Shown in pieces: positions 1 to 8,731 of a stretch of 64,000 nucleotides of DNA. Position numbers and translations under genes: made by a program. The notes under the pieces were generated by a model. That model did not search any database. It was not told where the DNA came from and saw only the letters and a program-made list of their open reading frames with translations. This DNA is from Gemmatimonadaceae bacterium (lineage in GTDB: Bacteria > Gemmatimonadota > Gemmatimonadetes > Gemmatimonadales > Gemmatimonadaceae): positions 98,419-162,418 of the forward strand of contig DATNEW010000039.1 of NCBI GenBank assembly GCA_035606695.1, read 5' to 3'. Position 1 is the first letter of the stretch, and the number at the start of each line of letters is the position of its first letter.

Positions 1-2
1 AC

Positions 3-2273
3 GGCTACCTGCCGGACGTCGATCTCTCGCACCAGGCAATCACGGTCGTCAGCGCGAATCAGTCGAACGGAGTACCGGCCGGCTCGCCCGTGCAGTTCAC
101 GGTGAACGTCCCAAACGAGGCACCGACGACGCCCACGGGCCCGGGGGTCTTCCCGGTGCAGACGGCGTGCGTCGTCACGGTCGACGGCAACATTCAGCTT
201 GCTGTCCCGAACGTGGTGATCCTAGGGCATCCGACGAATCCCTTCGCGTTTTCGTACGTCACGGGTCCGCTGCTCAGCATTCCGGCGAACGGCCACCTTC
301 CCTGCACGTTCAACCTCACGCTTCCCGCCGGCCCGCATACGATCGTCGTGACTGCGGCGCCCGTCATTCCCGGCGATTTCGATTACAGCAACAACAGCAC
401 GCAAACCTTCACGTTCACCGCGTCGAACCAGCCGACCGACATCGCCGTGGGAGGCGTGCAGGTCGACTACCTCGACGGTGCGGGTCCGGGCAATCTGGCG
501 AACAAGCCAATCACGGCCGGCCAGACGGTGCAGCTCGATCAGCTGATCACGCTCGTGAGCGGCGCGGCACCGGGCGGCACTATCTCGTGCTCCGCGACCA
601 TCACGGATCCGAACGGCGTTGCGACGACGTTGACGGGCAGCACGCCCGGATCGGCAACCGCGTGTAAGTTGACGAATTATCGTTTTGCCATCGCCGGCGA
701 CTACACGTATACGGCCACGATCTCGACGACCCCGGCCGATGCGAACGCGGCGAACAACACGACCGCCGCGATCACCATTCATGCGTCGGCGCCCACCACG
801 GCGATCAGCGCGGTGGTGCAGAACATCTCGCTCGTCACGCCGACGCAGAACATCGTACTGCCGGCCAACCCGGATACGGTCGTGCACGCGGGCCAGCTCG
901 TCACGTACTCGGCCGATGTCAGCTCGTCTCTCGTCGGCTTGTCGACGAGCGCGGTCACTTGTCACGCCTTCATCGACGGTGGCGACTCGACAGCCAAGGT
1001 CCAGTGGATCGCGCAAACGATCACCGCAACGACCGGCGCGACGATTCAGCCATGCAGCTTCAAGGCGGCAATCGCCGAGTCCAACACGTCGGCCGCCGGC
1101 GCGACGCACACCGTCGGCGTGCAGGTGACGACGGCCACGGGCTTGCTGAACCTGTCGCCGCCGGCGCCGGGACAAGGCACGCCGTTTTACACGGTGAACG
1201 TGCATGTCGCGACGCGCCTCGACATCAGCGCCGGCGCATTCACGATCGTCGGCAAGACGCGGTTGCTCACCGACACCACGATCAAGCAGGGTGCGACGGC
1301 GACGTTCCAAACGACCGTGACGGGACCGGCGAACACGCAGGTGAGCTGTGGCACGCTCGTCACTGCGCCGAGCGTGAACGATCCGACGGTGATCGGCAAT
1401 TTGACGCCCACGACGCTCACGACCACGAACGTGACGCTCACGAACGGAAGCGGCGTCTGTCAGTATTCGGTCATTGCGCCGTCGAACCTTGGTCTCGCGT
1501 CGATTCCGCTTCAGGCCAGCATCGCGGCCGTGAACACCACGGCTCTGGATCCGACGCCGGCCAATAACATCGCGGCGGGCACACTGACCATCAGCAGCAA
1601 CGGCCAGTTCACGTCCCTGCCGAATCCGTCGGCGGACGCGATCGACATCGAGCAGTCGTGGGTCAACGGACCGACGATCCCGGACACGCAAATCGGCACG
1701 CTCTCGACGCAGCAGTTCTCGGTGAAGCACCTCGCGCTGATCGTCATTCCGACGCAGAACATTCTCGGCACGTTCAGTTTGTCGGGTACGGTCACGAGCG
1801 ACACCGCTTCGGCGACGCCGGTCAACTTTGGCACCGGCACGGTGAGCGGCACACTGCAAGCCGCCGTTTCGCGCGGAGAAAACTGTCAGTCGGTGAACAT
1901 CGTGAACGGGCCGCTCAACCCGCCGAACGAGCCGCTGAATACGAGCGGCACGAACGCCCTGGGCTTCTCTGCGTCGGTGTGCGCGGTGGACAACGGGAAC
2001 GGCTTCCAGACGATCACCGTCGACTATGCCCAGGCGCTGACGGGACCGATCGCCGGGTCGGCCAATCCGCTGCTGTTCAAGAACAACGTGCGCATGCGCA
2101 TCGTGCTGGGCTTCACGCTCACGGGCTCGACTCACGCCGATCAGGTGAGCGCGACTGTCCCGGTGACGGTCACGAGCTTCCTCGGCGGTCCGTGCACGTC
2201 GGCGACGGGCGATGAAAGCGATCCGCGGACATGCGGCACGGCGTTCACCCTCGGAAACGTCACAACGCCATAA
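3..2273 (+). CDS. Truncated repeat-rich secreted/surface protein (CARDB/DUF11-like beta-sandwich repeats), 5' end missing
   Basis: The frame is open to the window edge, so the true start lies outside; the GTG at 90 is internal. About 757 residues are visible, rich in Thr, Ala, Val, Asn and Pro with almost no Lys/Arg clusters, typical of extracellular beta-sandwich stalks. Roughly five to six modules of about 110-130 residues recur, each with phrases like 'AGQ.V.....V' and 'NP.NN' and each with a pair of cysteines (for example in TACVVTV...PCTFNL, TISCSAT...TACKLT, GENCQSV...ASVCAVD), suggesting one disulfide per module. It lies 100 bases upstream of two pseudopilin genes and close to an MSHA-type pilus operon, so a pilus-tip adhesin (MshQ/PilY-like role) is possible but is inference. 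No C-terminal sortase, PEP-CTERM or Por sorting signal is visible; the protein simply ends after a Gly/Thr-rich segment. Confidence 0.75.
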   Translation, partial: GYLPDVDLSHQAITVVSANQSNGVPAGSPVQFTVNVPNEAPTTPTGPGVFPVQTACVVTVDGNIQLAVPNVVILGHPTNPFAFSYVTGPLLSIPANGHLPCTFNLTLPAGPHTIVVTAAPVIPGDFDYSNNSTQTFTFTASNQPTDIAVGGVQVDYLDGAGPGNLANKPITAGQTVQLDQLITLVSGAAPGGTISCSATITDPNGVATTLTGSTPGSATACKLTNYRFAIAGDYTYTATISTTPADANAANNTTAAITIHASAPTTAISAVVQNISLVTPTQNIVLPANPDTVVHAGQLVTYSADVSSSLVGLSTSAVTCHAFIDGGDSTAKVQWIAQTITATTGATIQPCSFKAAIAESNTSAAGATHTVGVQVTTATGLLNLSPPAPGQGTPFYTVNVHVATRLDISAGAFTIVGKTRLLTDTTIKQGATATFQTTVTGPANTQVSCGTLVTAPSVNDPTVIGNLTPTTLTTTNVTLTNGSGVCQYSVIAPSNLGLASIPLQASIAAVNTTALDPTPANNIAAGTLTISSNGQFTSLPNPSADAIDIEQSWVNGPTIPDTQIGTLSTQQFSVKHLALIVIPTQNILGTFSLSGTVTSDTASATPVNFGTGTVSGTLQAAVSRGENCQSVNIVNGPLNPPNEPLNTSGTNALGFSASVCAVDNGNGFQTITVDYAQALTGPIAGSANPLLFKNNVRMRIVLGFTLTGSTHADQVSATVPVTVTSFLGGPCTSATGDESDPRTCGTAFTLGNVTTP

Positions 2274-2291
2274 CCCAGATGATGGTACGAA

Positions 2292-2340
2292 ACGCGCTGG
2301 CTCTCTGGATCGTCGATCTCGGAGCCAGCGCGTGCTATTT
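2292..2340 (+). terminator. Intrinsic terminator of the upstream repeat protein
   Basis: A 12-base perfect inverted repeat (ACGCGCTGGCTC at 2292-2303 and GAGCCAGCGCGT at 2322-2333) with an 18-base loop is followed by a short T-run (GCTATTTT). It begins 19 bases after the stop codon at 2273 and precedes the pseudopilin pair. Confidence 0.6.
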
Positions 2341-2372
2341 TCGGCGCCGTATGGGAGCCTAATGGCGTCGGT

Positions 2373-3008
2373 ATGCGAATGAAGCCAAGTCGAAGACGAT
2401 CGGGATTCACTCTCGTCGAGATCGCCGTAGCCGCGGTGATTCTCGCGCTCCTGGCTGCCGTCACCACGCCGTATTTGATCGGGTTCATCGACAAGCAGCG
2501 CGCGCAAACGACGGCGGACAAGCTTGCGGCGCTTGCCACGGGCATCGCGGCGTTCAACTCCGCTGTCCACGCGACGGCGACGTTGACGACCACGACGATG
2601 TATCCCGGCCGCCTGTCGGAGCTGACCAACGTCATCGTCACGAACACGACCGCGTCACACACGAGCTGCGGCACCGCGACCGCGACACTCTCGACATTTA
2701 CGACGACGGCCGTCACGAGCTGGAACACGAGCGCCCCGTTCGTCACGTTCATGATCACGACGAATGGCGTCGAGACCCCCATGGGCATCATCATGGATTC
2801 CATCGTGCGAACGAGCATCACGAATCCGCCGACGCCCACGACGCTGCAGCTCAAGATCATCGGCGCCGACTCCACGGATGCGCCGCTGCTCGACCGAATC
2901 GTCGATGGCGGCGACGGCGCCTCCGCGGGTGTGGTGCAGTGGGTCGCGAACGCCAACCCCGCGCTCGTCGATATCAAGTATTTCATTCCGGCAGGTGGCA
3001 AATGCTGA
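2373..3008 (+). CDS. Type IV pilin-like protein (pseudopilin)
   Basis: 211 residues. A short basic class III leader (MRMKPSRRRSG) is followed by FTLVEIAVAAVILALLAAV, giving the prepilin peptidase site G|F with Glu at mature position 5 and a hydrophobic N-terminal helix of about 20 residues. The rest is a Thr-rich globular head with few charges and C-terminal cysteines. The protein should be processed and N-methylated by a prepilin peptidase (not in this window) and assembled by the pilus machinery encoded at 9397-19993. ATG 2373 was chosen; ATG 2379 would give a leader two residues shorter. The gene overlaps the next pseudopilin by 7 bases, so the two are translationally coupled. Confidence 0.85.
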   Translation: MRMKPSRRRSGFTLVEIAVAAVILALLAAVTTPYLIGFIDKQRAQTTADKLAALATGIAAFNSAVHATATLTTTTMYPGRLSELTNVIVTNTTASHTSCGTATATLSTFTTTAVTSWNTSAPFVTFMITTNGVETPMGIIMDSIVRTSITNPPTPTTLQLKIIGADSTDAPLLDRIVDGGDGASAGVVQWVANANPALVDIKYFIPAGGKC

Positions 3009-3559
3009 CGCGCGCACATCGCCGCGGCGGCTTTACGCTCGCCGAAGTGCTGGTCTCCTTCGCGTTGATCGCGGTGCTCGCGGCCGTCATCGTTCCAACG
3101 ATTCGCGGCCGTTTGCAGGGTGGATACGAGGATGCACTCGTGCAGGAAATCGACAATCTGTCGAGCGCGGTGATCGCCTACCGGCAGGACGTCGGACACT
3201 ATCCGCCGAACTTCGACTATCTCACGGCGCTGCCGGCGACGCCGAAGGACAAATGCGGCGTCACACTCAGCGCGACCGCGCAGGCGAACTGGCGCGGCCC
3301 GTACGTCACGCGCGCCATTCTTCCGTTCGGCGTGTTTCTGGTGGCGCAGAAAGACAGCGTCGTCGACACGCTGTACACCGCGACGTCGCCCACTGGCCTC
3401 ATCATCCGAATCAAGGGTCCGGATACGCTCACGGCGCACAACATCGACGTTGTCTTCGACGGTGTGAACAACAAAGGCACCGGTTCGCTCCAGTGGACTC
3501 CCGGAACGAACGACGTCGTGATGGACTACATCATTCCCACGAAGAGCGGGGCGTGCTGA
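3002..3559 (+). CDS. Type IV pilin-like protein (pseudopilin)
   Basis: 185 residues. The leader MLTRAHRRGG precedes FTLAEVLVSFALIAVLAAV, again with Glu at mature position 5. An open frame continues upstream to 2939, but that part has no leader character and would overlap the previous gene, so the ATG at 3002 is preferred. The head domain is 150 residues; it contains one 'KDKCGV' cysteine and ends with a C-terminal 'SGAC'. Type II secretion/MSHA minor pilins share this layout. It ends 12 bases before the convergent stop of the large BTAD regulator on the other strand. Confidence 0.85.
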   Translation: MLTRAHRRGGFTLAEVLVSFALIAVLAAVIVPTIRGRLQGGYEDALVQEIDNLSSAVIAYRQDVGHYPPNFDYLTALPATPKDKCGVTLSATAQANWRGPYVTRAILPFGVFLVAQKDSVVDTLYTATSPTGLIIRIKGPDTLTAHNIDVVFDGVNNKGTGSLQWTPGTNDVVMDYIIPTKSGAC

Positions 3560-3571
3560 CGTCTCTCGCGC

Positions 3572-6500
3572 TCAGCGCGAGCGAGCGCGGGGCGCGGGCT
3601 GATCGAGCGTGACGTTCGAGATGGCGACGCTGCTTCCAGTCGCCCGTCCGCCCATCCACCATTGTGCGACAGTCTCTTCGCCCGTCGAGCCCAGGAAGCT
3701 GAGGCTCGACTTCCAGCGCTGGGTGCCGTCGATCGCGAACACCACCGAGCGATCTGCGCCGACGCTGACGTCGATCGTATGACGATCGCCCGCGCCCGTT
3801 GCCGCGGCAGGTTCGGAGAAGTTTTCAGGTCCGACGCTGTAGGTGAGGTTGCCGGAGGCGCCATCCCACGCGACAGTCACGAGCGGCGTGAATTGCGGCG
3901 CACGTCGGTCGATCGAGCCTTCGGCGGCTGCCGCGACGAAGCCGAGCATCAACGTCGTCGCTGACGGCCGGCCGGTGAACGGAGCTGTCACTCGCACGCT
4001 CGCGTGCAACCCTGGACGAAGGGCCATTGCGGACCGCAGCAACAATCCGCTGTCCCATTCAAGGTCGCCGTTCGGGAAAACCGCGGGCGCACCGTCGCTC
4101 GTACGTCCGGTGCGCGGCAACGGAACTCCGAGCGGCAACCAGCTCGAATCGATTCGCGCGAAGCTGTCGTTGAAATGCAACGCCTGATTTGAACTGACCA
4201 AGAGCGTCAGCGTATCAGCGCGCCATCCGGGAATCGACGCGATCACGCGGGCGCTACCGGTACCGCGCGCGACCACGGATATCATACTTGCGGAGTCCGC
4301 GGCATTCGACTGCAATTGTGTTGCCTCGCGGCCTTGTACCGACCACTGCACAGGGACATCGCGCAGCGGACTGTTCGCCGGAGTGAGCGCGATGAATCCG
4401 AGGCGCGCCGTGTCGCCGACGGCGATCGATCTCGGCCCGACGATTCTGAGTCGATCGATGAACTGCGGCCGCCCGCCTGACCACGACGCAATCGAGAACT
4501 GCCGGCCCGCGGGAGTCAGCCGCTTCGGTGTTCCGCCGAGCGACGGACGCGCATAGACGGCGCGATCGCCGTCGCGGACCGCTTCGAATGCGATCGAGCG
4601 CCCGTCCGGTGAAAAGACGGCGTGCGATTCGCCGGAACGATCCGAGATCGGCCACAGACGCTTGTTGTCGAAGTCATACACGTACAATCGCGAGCCACCG
4701 CCATCTCGCTGGCTCGTGAATGCCAGCAGCGAGCCGTCAGGCGACCACGCCAGCTCGTAATCGTCAGCGGAATTCGACGACACGTTGAGAACGTCGCTGC
4801 CGTCGGCGCGCGAGACGAAGACGTCGCGCTGTCGTTGCGACCCGACGCGCGCCACCCACGCCACGCGATCGCCCGTGGGCGACCACGCTGCCTCGGCAAC
4901 CGCTCGGCTCGATGAGGTGTCGATTGGAACGGCGAGCGCGGGCGCACCAATGGTGACGCGCCAAAGATCCGTGTCGAGGCTGCCATCGACGAGAAGACGC
5001 GATCTCGAGACGAGCAACGATCGGCTGTCGGGAGACCACGCCAAACCAATGTTGTCGCCGGGTGTCGTGGATACGAGCGACGTGTCGCGTCGATCCACTC
5101 CGACGACGAGCAGCTGTTCGCCTTCGGGCGTCACGCGTTGCAAGGCGACGCGTTGACGATCTGGTGAAACGAGTCCGCCAGTCCATGGCGACGCGAGCGA
5201 ATCCAGCCACGCCGGCGCGAACAATCCAGCGGCGGCGGCGATCGGCGTCCCCGTCGATCGCTCGCGTCGAGGATTGCGAATCAGCTCCAGCGCGGCGCGG
5301 CCCCGCGCATCGCGCTCGGTCAGTACGAGCGTGTCGGAAACATTTCGCGTGGAGGCGCGCGCGAGAACGATAGGGCGCGCGTAATATCCGGCGAGGGCGA
5401 TCGCCAACGATGCGGCAATCGACACGACCCATTGCCGCGTCGAGGCAGGCCGCCACAGCGATCGCCGCGAGCGCACATCCGTTGGCGGCGCGGGTTCCGC
5501 GCGGCTGAAGGACACATCGTCATCGCGAACGGCGTTGTCGTCGGCGACCGGTGTACTTTCGACGCTCGGCGCGAGATCCGCGGAAGCGCCGTGGTCGCGC
5601 GCACCCGGAAGGGTGAGCCGGGTGCGGCCGAACGCGGTCAAAAGCGAGTCGACTTCGCGACGCGCGGCATCCGTCGGCGCGAACGTCAGCGCGATGCCAA
5701 GGAGCCGTGCGACTTCGCTCGATGCGCCGATCGCGGCGGCGGCAAATGCCGCGGCGCGCGCGCGAATGAACGCATCGCCGGCGCGGCCGGCCATTGCGTA
5801 GAGTGACGCGAGCTCCGCGTCCGACGCATCGTGCTCGGCGGCGAGTGCGTCCGCGGCCCACGATGCAAGCACCGCGCGACCCGCGAGCCCGCTCGCATCG
5901 ACGAGAAAACCTTGCGTCACGTCGTGAGCGACGGCGTATCCATCATCCGTCGCGCGCAGATAGCCAAGACGCAGCAACACTTCGACGGCCTCGTACGCAG
6001 CTGCTTCCGGCAGATGCGCCGCGGCCGCGAGCACGCGAAGATTCGCCGATCGTTCGAGCAGCGATGCGGCGAAGAACGTTCGCCGTTGCGACGGCGACAG
6101 CGCCTGGAATCGTGCCCATAGAATGTCGCGCAGGGAGGCCGGCAGTTCAGTCGTCGGTGTGCCGCTCGCCGTTCGTCGCGCGAGCTCGAGGATCGCGAAC
6201 GGCCGGCCCCCGGATGCACGCACAACGCGATCGACGTCCGCGTCGGTCGTGCGACCGACACCGCGCAGGACGGCGCGTGCGAGCGCCAGCGACTCGTGAT
6301 CGTCGAACGCACCGAGTGCGATCGAGGTGCTGGCGTTTCCGTCGACGTCGCTCAGGGCACGCAACCGTTCCACGGCGGCGCCTACGACTCGCTCCGTACG
6401 GTATGACGCGATGAACAACACGGGAGATTCGTGCAGCCGGCGCGAGAGATACACAAACAGGTCGATCGTCGACGGCGACGCGTGATGCATGTCGTCGACG

Positions 6501-7732
6501 ATGACGCAGACTGGCCGTTCATACGCCGCTGCGTCGATCAGCGCCGCGATTCCCTCGAAGAATCGGAGCCGTCCCGTTTCGTCTTCGATGGGAGACGCGG
6601 CCGGCAGATCGAACGCATCTCGCAATTCAGGAAGAAGTCGCGCCGCCTCGGCGAGGAGATGCTTGCTGGCGCCTGCGACACCGGATGCGCGCACGATTGG
6701 TCGCAGCGCGTCGACGAGGCCTGCGTACGGAAGCACACCTCCAAGCCCGGCCTCACGCCCGCGCAAGAGCAGCACGCCGCCGAGGTTTCGCGCGCGGTCG
6801 GCGAATTCTTCGAGCAGTCGCGACTTGCCGATGCCGGCTTCGCCCTCGAGCAGCACTGTCGCGCCGCGCTCGTGTTTGAGACCCGAGATGAGGGCCAGCA
6901 TTCGCGCGAGCTCGGATTCACGGCCGACGAATGGAGCCTTTCCCGGCTCCGCCGAAATGCCGCTGCTGGGCGTCTGTTGGTCGCGTGCGCCGTGACGCTC
7001 GAGGCGCTCGACGAGTGCGCGCAGCGTGGCGGAGGGCGCGAGATCGAATTCGTCGCGAATTCGATCGATGAATTGGCGCAACGTCGTGACGGCCTGCCGC
7101 GACTTGCCCGCGGCGACCAGCGTGTTGGCCGAAAAGAGCGCGGCAGACTCATCGTACGGCGCCGTGGTCGTCAGGCGATTCGCGTGGTCGAGCGCGTCGG
7201 ACAGACGGCCGTCGGCGAGGGCGGATTCGCCGGCGGCCAACAAGGCTTCCTGGTATCGCGCGCGCAATCGGACCCGCTCGGCATCGGCCCAGCGATCGAA
7301 CGCGGGCTCGCCGGACTCGAAGCCCTCGAGAAACTCCCCGCCGTACGCGTTGATCGCGACTTCCCAATGTCCGGTCTCGAGCGCGGCGAGGAACTCATCG
7401 CGATCGGTCGACAGGATGCCGTCGGCGGACAACGCGACCTGGTCTCGGTCCTGAGGGAGCACCGTGTCGCCGAGTATGGTGCGCAATCGGTGGAGTGACT
7501 GCCGGAAGGCGTTTCGTGCGCGTTCCTCTGGGACTTCTCCCCAGAGGATACTGATCAGTTCGTCCCTCCTGGCCGGCCCTCGGACGGAGATGTAAGCCAG
7601 AATGGCAAGCGACTTACCGGCGCCGAGCTCAGCGGTGCCGTCCGCCGTGCCGAGTCCCGGGGAGCCAAGCAGACTCAACCGGAAATTTACGCTTGACGGG
7701 GAAGGCTGTGACGATGAATCGGACGGGGTCAT
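3572..7732 (-). CDS. Membrane-spanning BTAD/SARP-type regulator: wHTH-BTAD, AAA ATPase, TM helix, TolB-like propeller, Ig-like and LamG-like domains
   Basis: 1386 residues. Residues about 17-95 form an OmpR-like winged helix (LLGSPGLGTADG, then LISILWGEVPEERARNAFRQ), about 100-250 a BTAD helical domain, and about 267-700 an AAA_16/LuxR-type ATPase with Walker A GEAGIGKS (297-304) and Walker B VCVIVDDMHH. A hydrophobic segment at about 768-790 (QWVVSIAASLAIALAGYYAR) follows. The C-terminal half carries 'SPDG/SPDS' WD40-like PD40 blades (about 855-1080), an Ig-like stretch ('VPVQWSVQG', about 1085-1170) and a LamG/concanavalin-like end. The N-terminal half is cytoplasmic and DNA-binding by family knowledge, so the C-terminal half should be periplasmic. 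It lies between two pseudopilin gene pairs and diverges from the one at 8023, suggesting it senses an envelope or surface signal and controls the pilus genes; that role is inference. Confidence 0.85.
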   Translation of the reverse strand: MTPSDSSSQPSPSSVNFRLSLLGSPGLGTADGTAELGAGKSLAILAYISVRGPARRDELISILWGEVPEERARNAFRQSLHRLRTILGDTVLPQDRDQVALSADGILSTDRDEFLAALETGHWEVAINAYGGEFLEGFESGEPAFDRWADAERVRLRARYQEALLAAGESALADGRLSDALDHANRLTTTAPYDESAALFSANTLVAAGKSRQAVTTLRQFIDRIRDEFDLAPSATLRALVERLERHGARDQQTPSSGISAEPGKAPFVGRESELARMLALISGLKHERGATVLLEGEAGIGKSRLLEEFADRARNLGGVLLLRGREAGLGGVLPYAGLVDALRPIVRASGVAGASKHLLAEAARLLPELRDAFDLPAASPIEDETGRLRFFEGIAALIDAAAYERPVCVIVDDMHHASPSTIDLFVYLSRRLHESPVLFIASYRTERVVGAAVERLRALSDVDGNASTSIALGAFDDHESLALARAVLRGVGRTTDADVDRVVRASGGRPFAILELARRTASGTPTTELPASLRDILWARFQALSPSQRRTFFAASLLERSANLRVLAAAAHLPEAAAYEAVEVLLRLGYLRATDDGYAVAHDVTQGFLVDASGLAGRAVLASWAADALAAEHDASDAELASLYAMAGRAGDAFIRARAAAFAAAAIGASSEVARLLGIALTFAPTDAARREVDSLLTAFGRTRLTLPGARDHGASADLAPSVESTPVADDNAVRDDDVSFSRAEPAPPTDVRSRRSLWRPASTRQWVVSIAASLAIALAGYYARPIVLARASTRNVSDTLVLTERDARGRAALELIRNPRRERSTGTPIAAAAGLFAPAWLDSLASPWTGGLVSPDRQRVALQRVTPEGEQLLVVGVDRRDTSLVSTTPGDNIGLAWSPDSRSLLVSRSRLLVDGSLDTDLWRVTIGAPALAVPIDTSSSRAVAEAAWSPTGDRVAWVARVGSQRQRDVFVSRADGSDVLNVSSNSADDYELAWSPDGSLLAFTSQRDGGGSRLYVYDFDNKRLWPISDRSGESHAVFSPDGRSIAFEAVRDGDRAVYARPSLGGTPKRLTPAGRQFSIASWSGGRPQFIDRLRIVGPRSIAVGDTARLGFIALTPANSPLRDVPVQWSVQGREATQLQSNAADSASMISVVARGTGSARVIASIPGWRADTLTLLVSSNQALHFNDSFARIDSSWLPLGVPLPRTGRTSDGAPAVFPNGDLEWDSGLLLRSAMALRPGLHASVRVTAPFTGRPSATTLMLGFVAAAAEGSIDRRAPQFTPLVTVAWDGASGNLTYSVGPENFSEPAAATGAGDRHTIDVSVGADRSVVFAIDGTQRWKSSLSFLGSTGEETVAQWWMGGRATGSSVAISNVTLDQPAPRARSR

Positions 7733-7756
7733 CGGTGCCGTTGCGGAGCGCGCGAA

Positions 7757-7955
7757 GTAACAGCTCTAACCGTCGTAATGACTGCTATTTATGAACGCCG
7801 TAACACCGACTGATGGCTGCCTAACGGCGACATAACGCCGTGTTGCGATAATTCCCTCGTCATCGCGGTCCCGGAGGTTGTGGCCCGGTACTGTTTCCCA
7901 TGGGCGCCGATGCCATCGTGATGCGGTCGTAAGTAGCGTAACGCGAGGCGTAACC
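7757..7955. promoter_or_regulatory. Divergent promoter region with a cluster of TAAC motifs
   Basis: The 290-base gap between the BTAD regulator (start 7732, minus) and the pseudopilin (start 8023, plus) has a lower GC content than its surroundings and holds nine TAAC or TAA-like elements on the plus strand: 7758, 7767, 7776 (TAAT), 7801, 7822, 7833, 7930 (TAAG), 7939 and 7951. The first three are exactly 9 bases apart; others are spaced 11-12 or 21-25 bases. SARP-family activators are known to bind short direct repeats at near-helical spacing, so these are candidate operators. No clear -10/-35 pair could be assigned. Confidence 0.4.
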
Positions 7956-8022
7956 CCAAGCCAAACATGATCGTCCACGATTGTCTACGCGAAGATTCCT
8001 TTTGAGTGTTTGTGAGAATGCC

Positions 8023-8652
8023 ATGACCCAGCGAATCGAAAAAGTCAGCCGGCGTCGCGGATTTACGCTTCCGGAAGTCCTCGTCACCGTGAGCCTGGTC
8101 GCGATCTTGGCAGCCGTAGTCGTGCCCGCCATTGCGGGTCAGATTCGCAAGGGCGATCAGTCGCGCATCGGGAATGACATGTTGGCCATCCGTGGCGGCG
8201 TGGAGCAGTTCCTGTCGGACGTTCGCCGGTACCCGTCTGACGTAACGCAACTCGTCACGCCGATTACCACGACTCAGTCTCCGCTGACCGGAACTGGCCT
8301 GGGAACGTACGGCAAGCCGGACACGCTCCGCTGGCGCGGACCGTACCTGAGCAAAGACGCTGCGTCGATTCTCGGAACGGGATACGGCTACAGCTTCAAG
8401 AGCACCTTCTTCAATCAGTCGCTCACGGCGAACAGTGCCGTGCCTGGTAGCGGTGCGGGTTATCAAGCGTATCTGGTGCTGTGCCTTCCAATGAATCCCA
8501 CGGGCAGCACGGCCACCACCGATGCCTCGAACGCGCTCACCATCGACCAGATGTTCGATGACGGCGACATCACCAACGGGGTGATTCGCTACATCTCGCC
8601 GGGCGGCGGCCACGCCGACACGCTCAAGTTCCTCGTCATGCCCATTTATTGA
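8023..8652 (+). CDS. Type IV pilin-like protein (pseudopilin)
   Basis: 209 residues. The leader MTQRIEKVSRRRG precedes FTLPEVLVTVSLVAILAAV (Glu5 present, prepilin cleavage after Gly13). An in-frame TTG at 7981 would add 14 residues with no leader quality, so ATG 8023 is used. The N-terminal 30 residues are nearly identical in pattern to those of the next gene (8732), and the heads differ, pointing to duplicated minor pilins. It is transcribed away from the BTAD regulator and preceded by the TAAC repeat cluster. Confidence 0.85.
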   Translation: MTQRIEKVSRRRGFTLPEVLVTVSLVAILAAVVVPAIAGQIRKGDQSRIGNDMLAIRGGVEQFLSDVRRYPSDVTQLVTPITTTQSPLTGTGLGTYGKPDTLRWRGPYLSKDAASILGTGYGYSFKSTFFNQSLTANSAVPGSGAGYQAYLVLCLPMNPTGSTATTDASNALTIDQMFDDGDITNGVIRYISPGGGHADTLKFLVMPIY

Positions 8653-8731
8653 GTCGGGAACCGCTTCCGACCGATCGCTTGCAAGTTCGACGTTCATCCT
8701 GCTGTTCAGATAGACCACTAAGGAGAAAACC

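Noticed and set aside
222..2570. A 782-residue open frame on the minus strand opposite the repeat protein
   Set aside because: It is rich in Arg and low in hydrophobic patterning, as expected for a shadow of a GC-rich gene; the plus strand has a coherent beta-sandwich repeat sequence.
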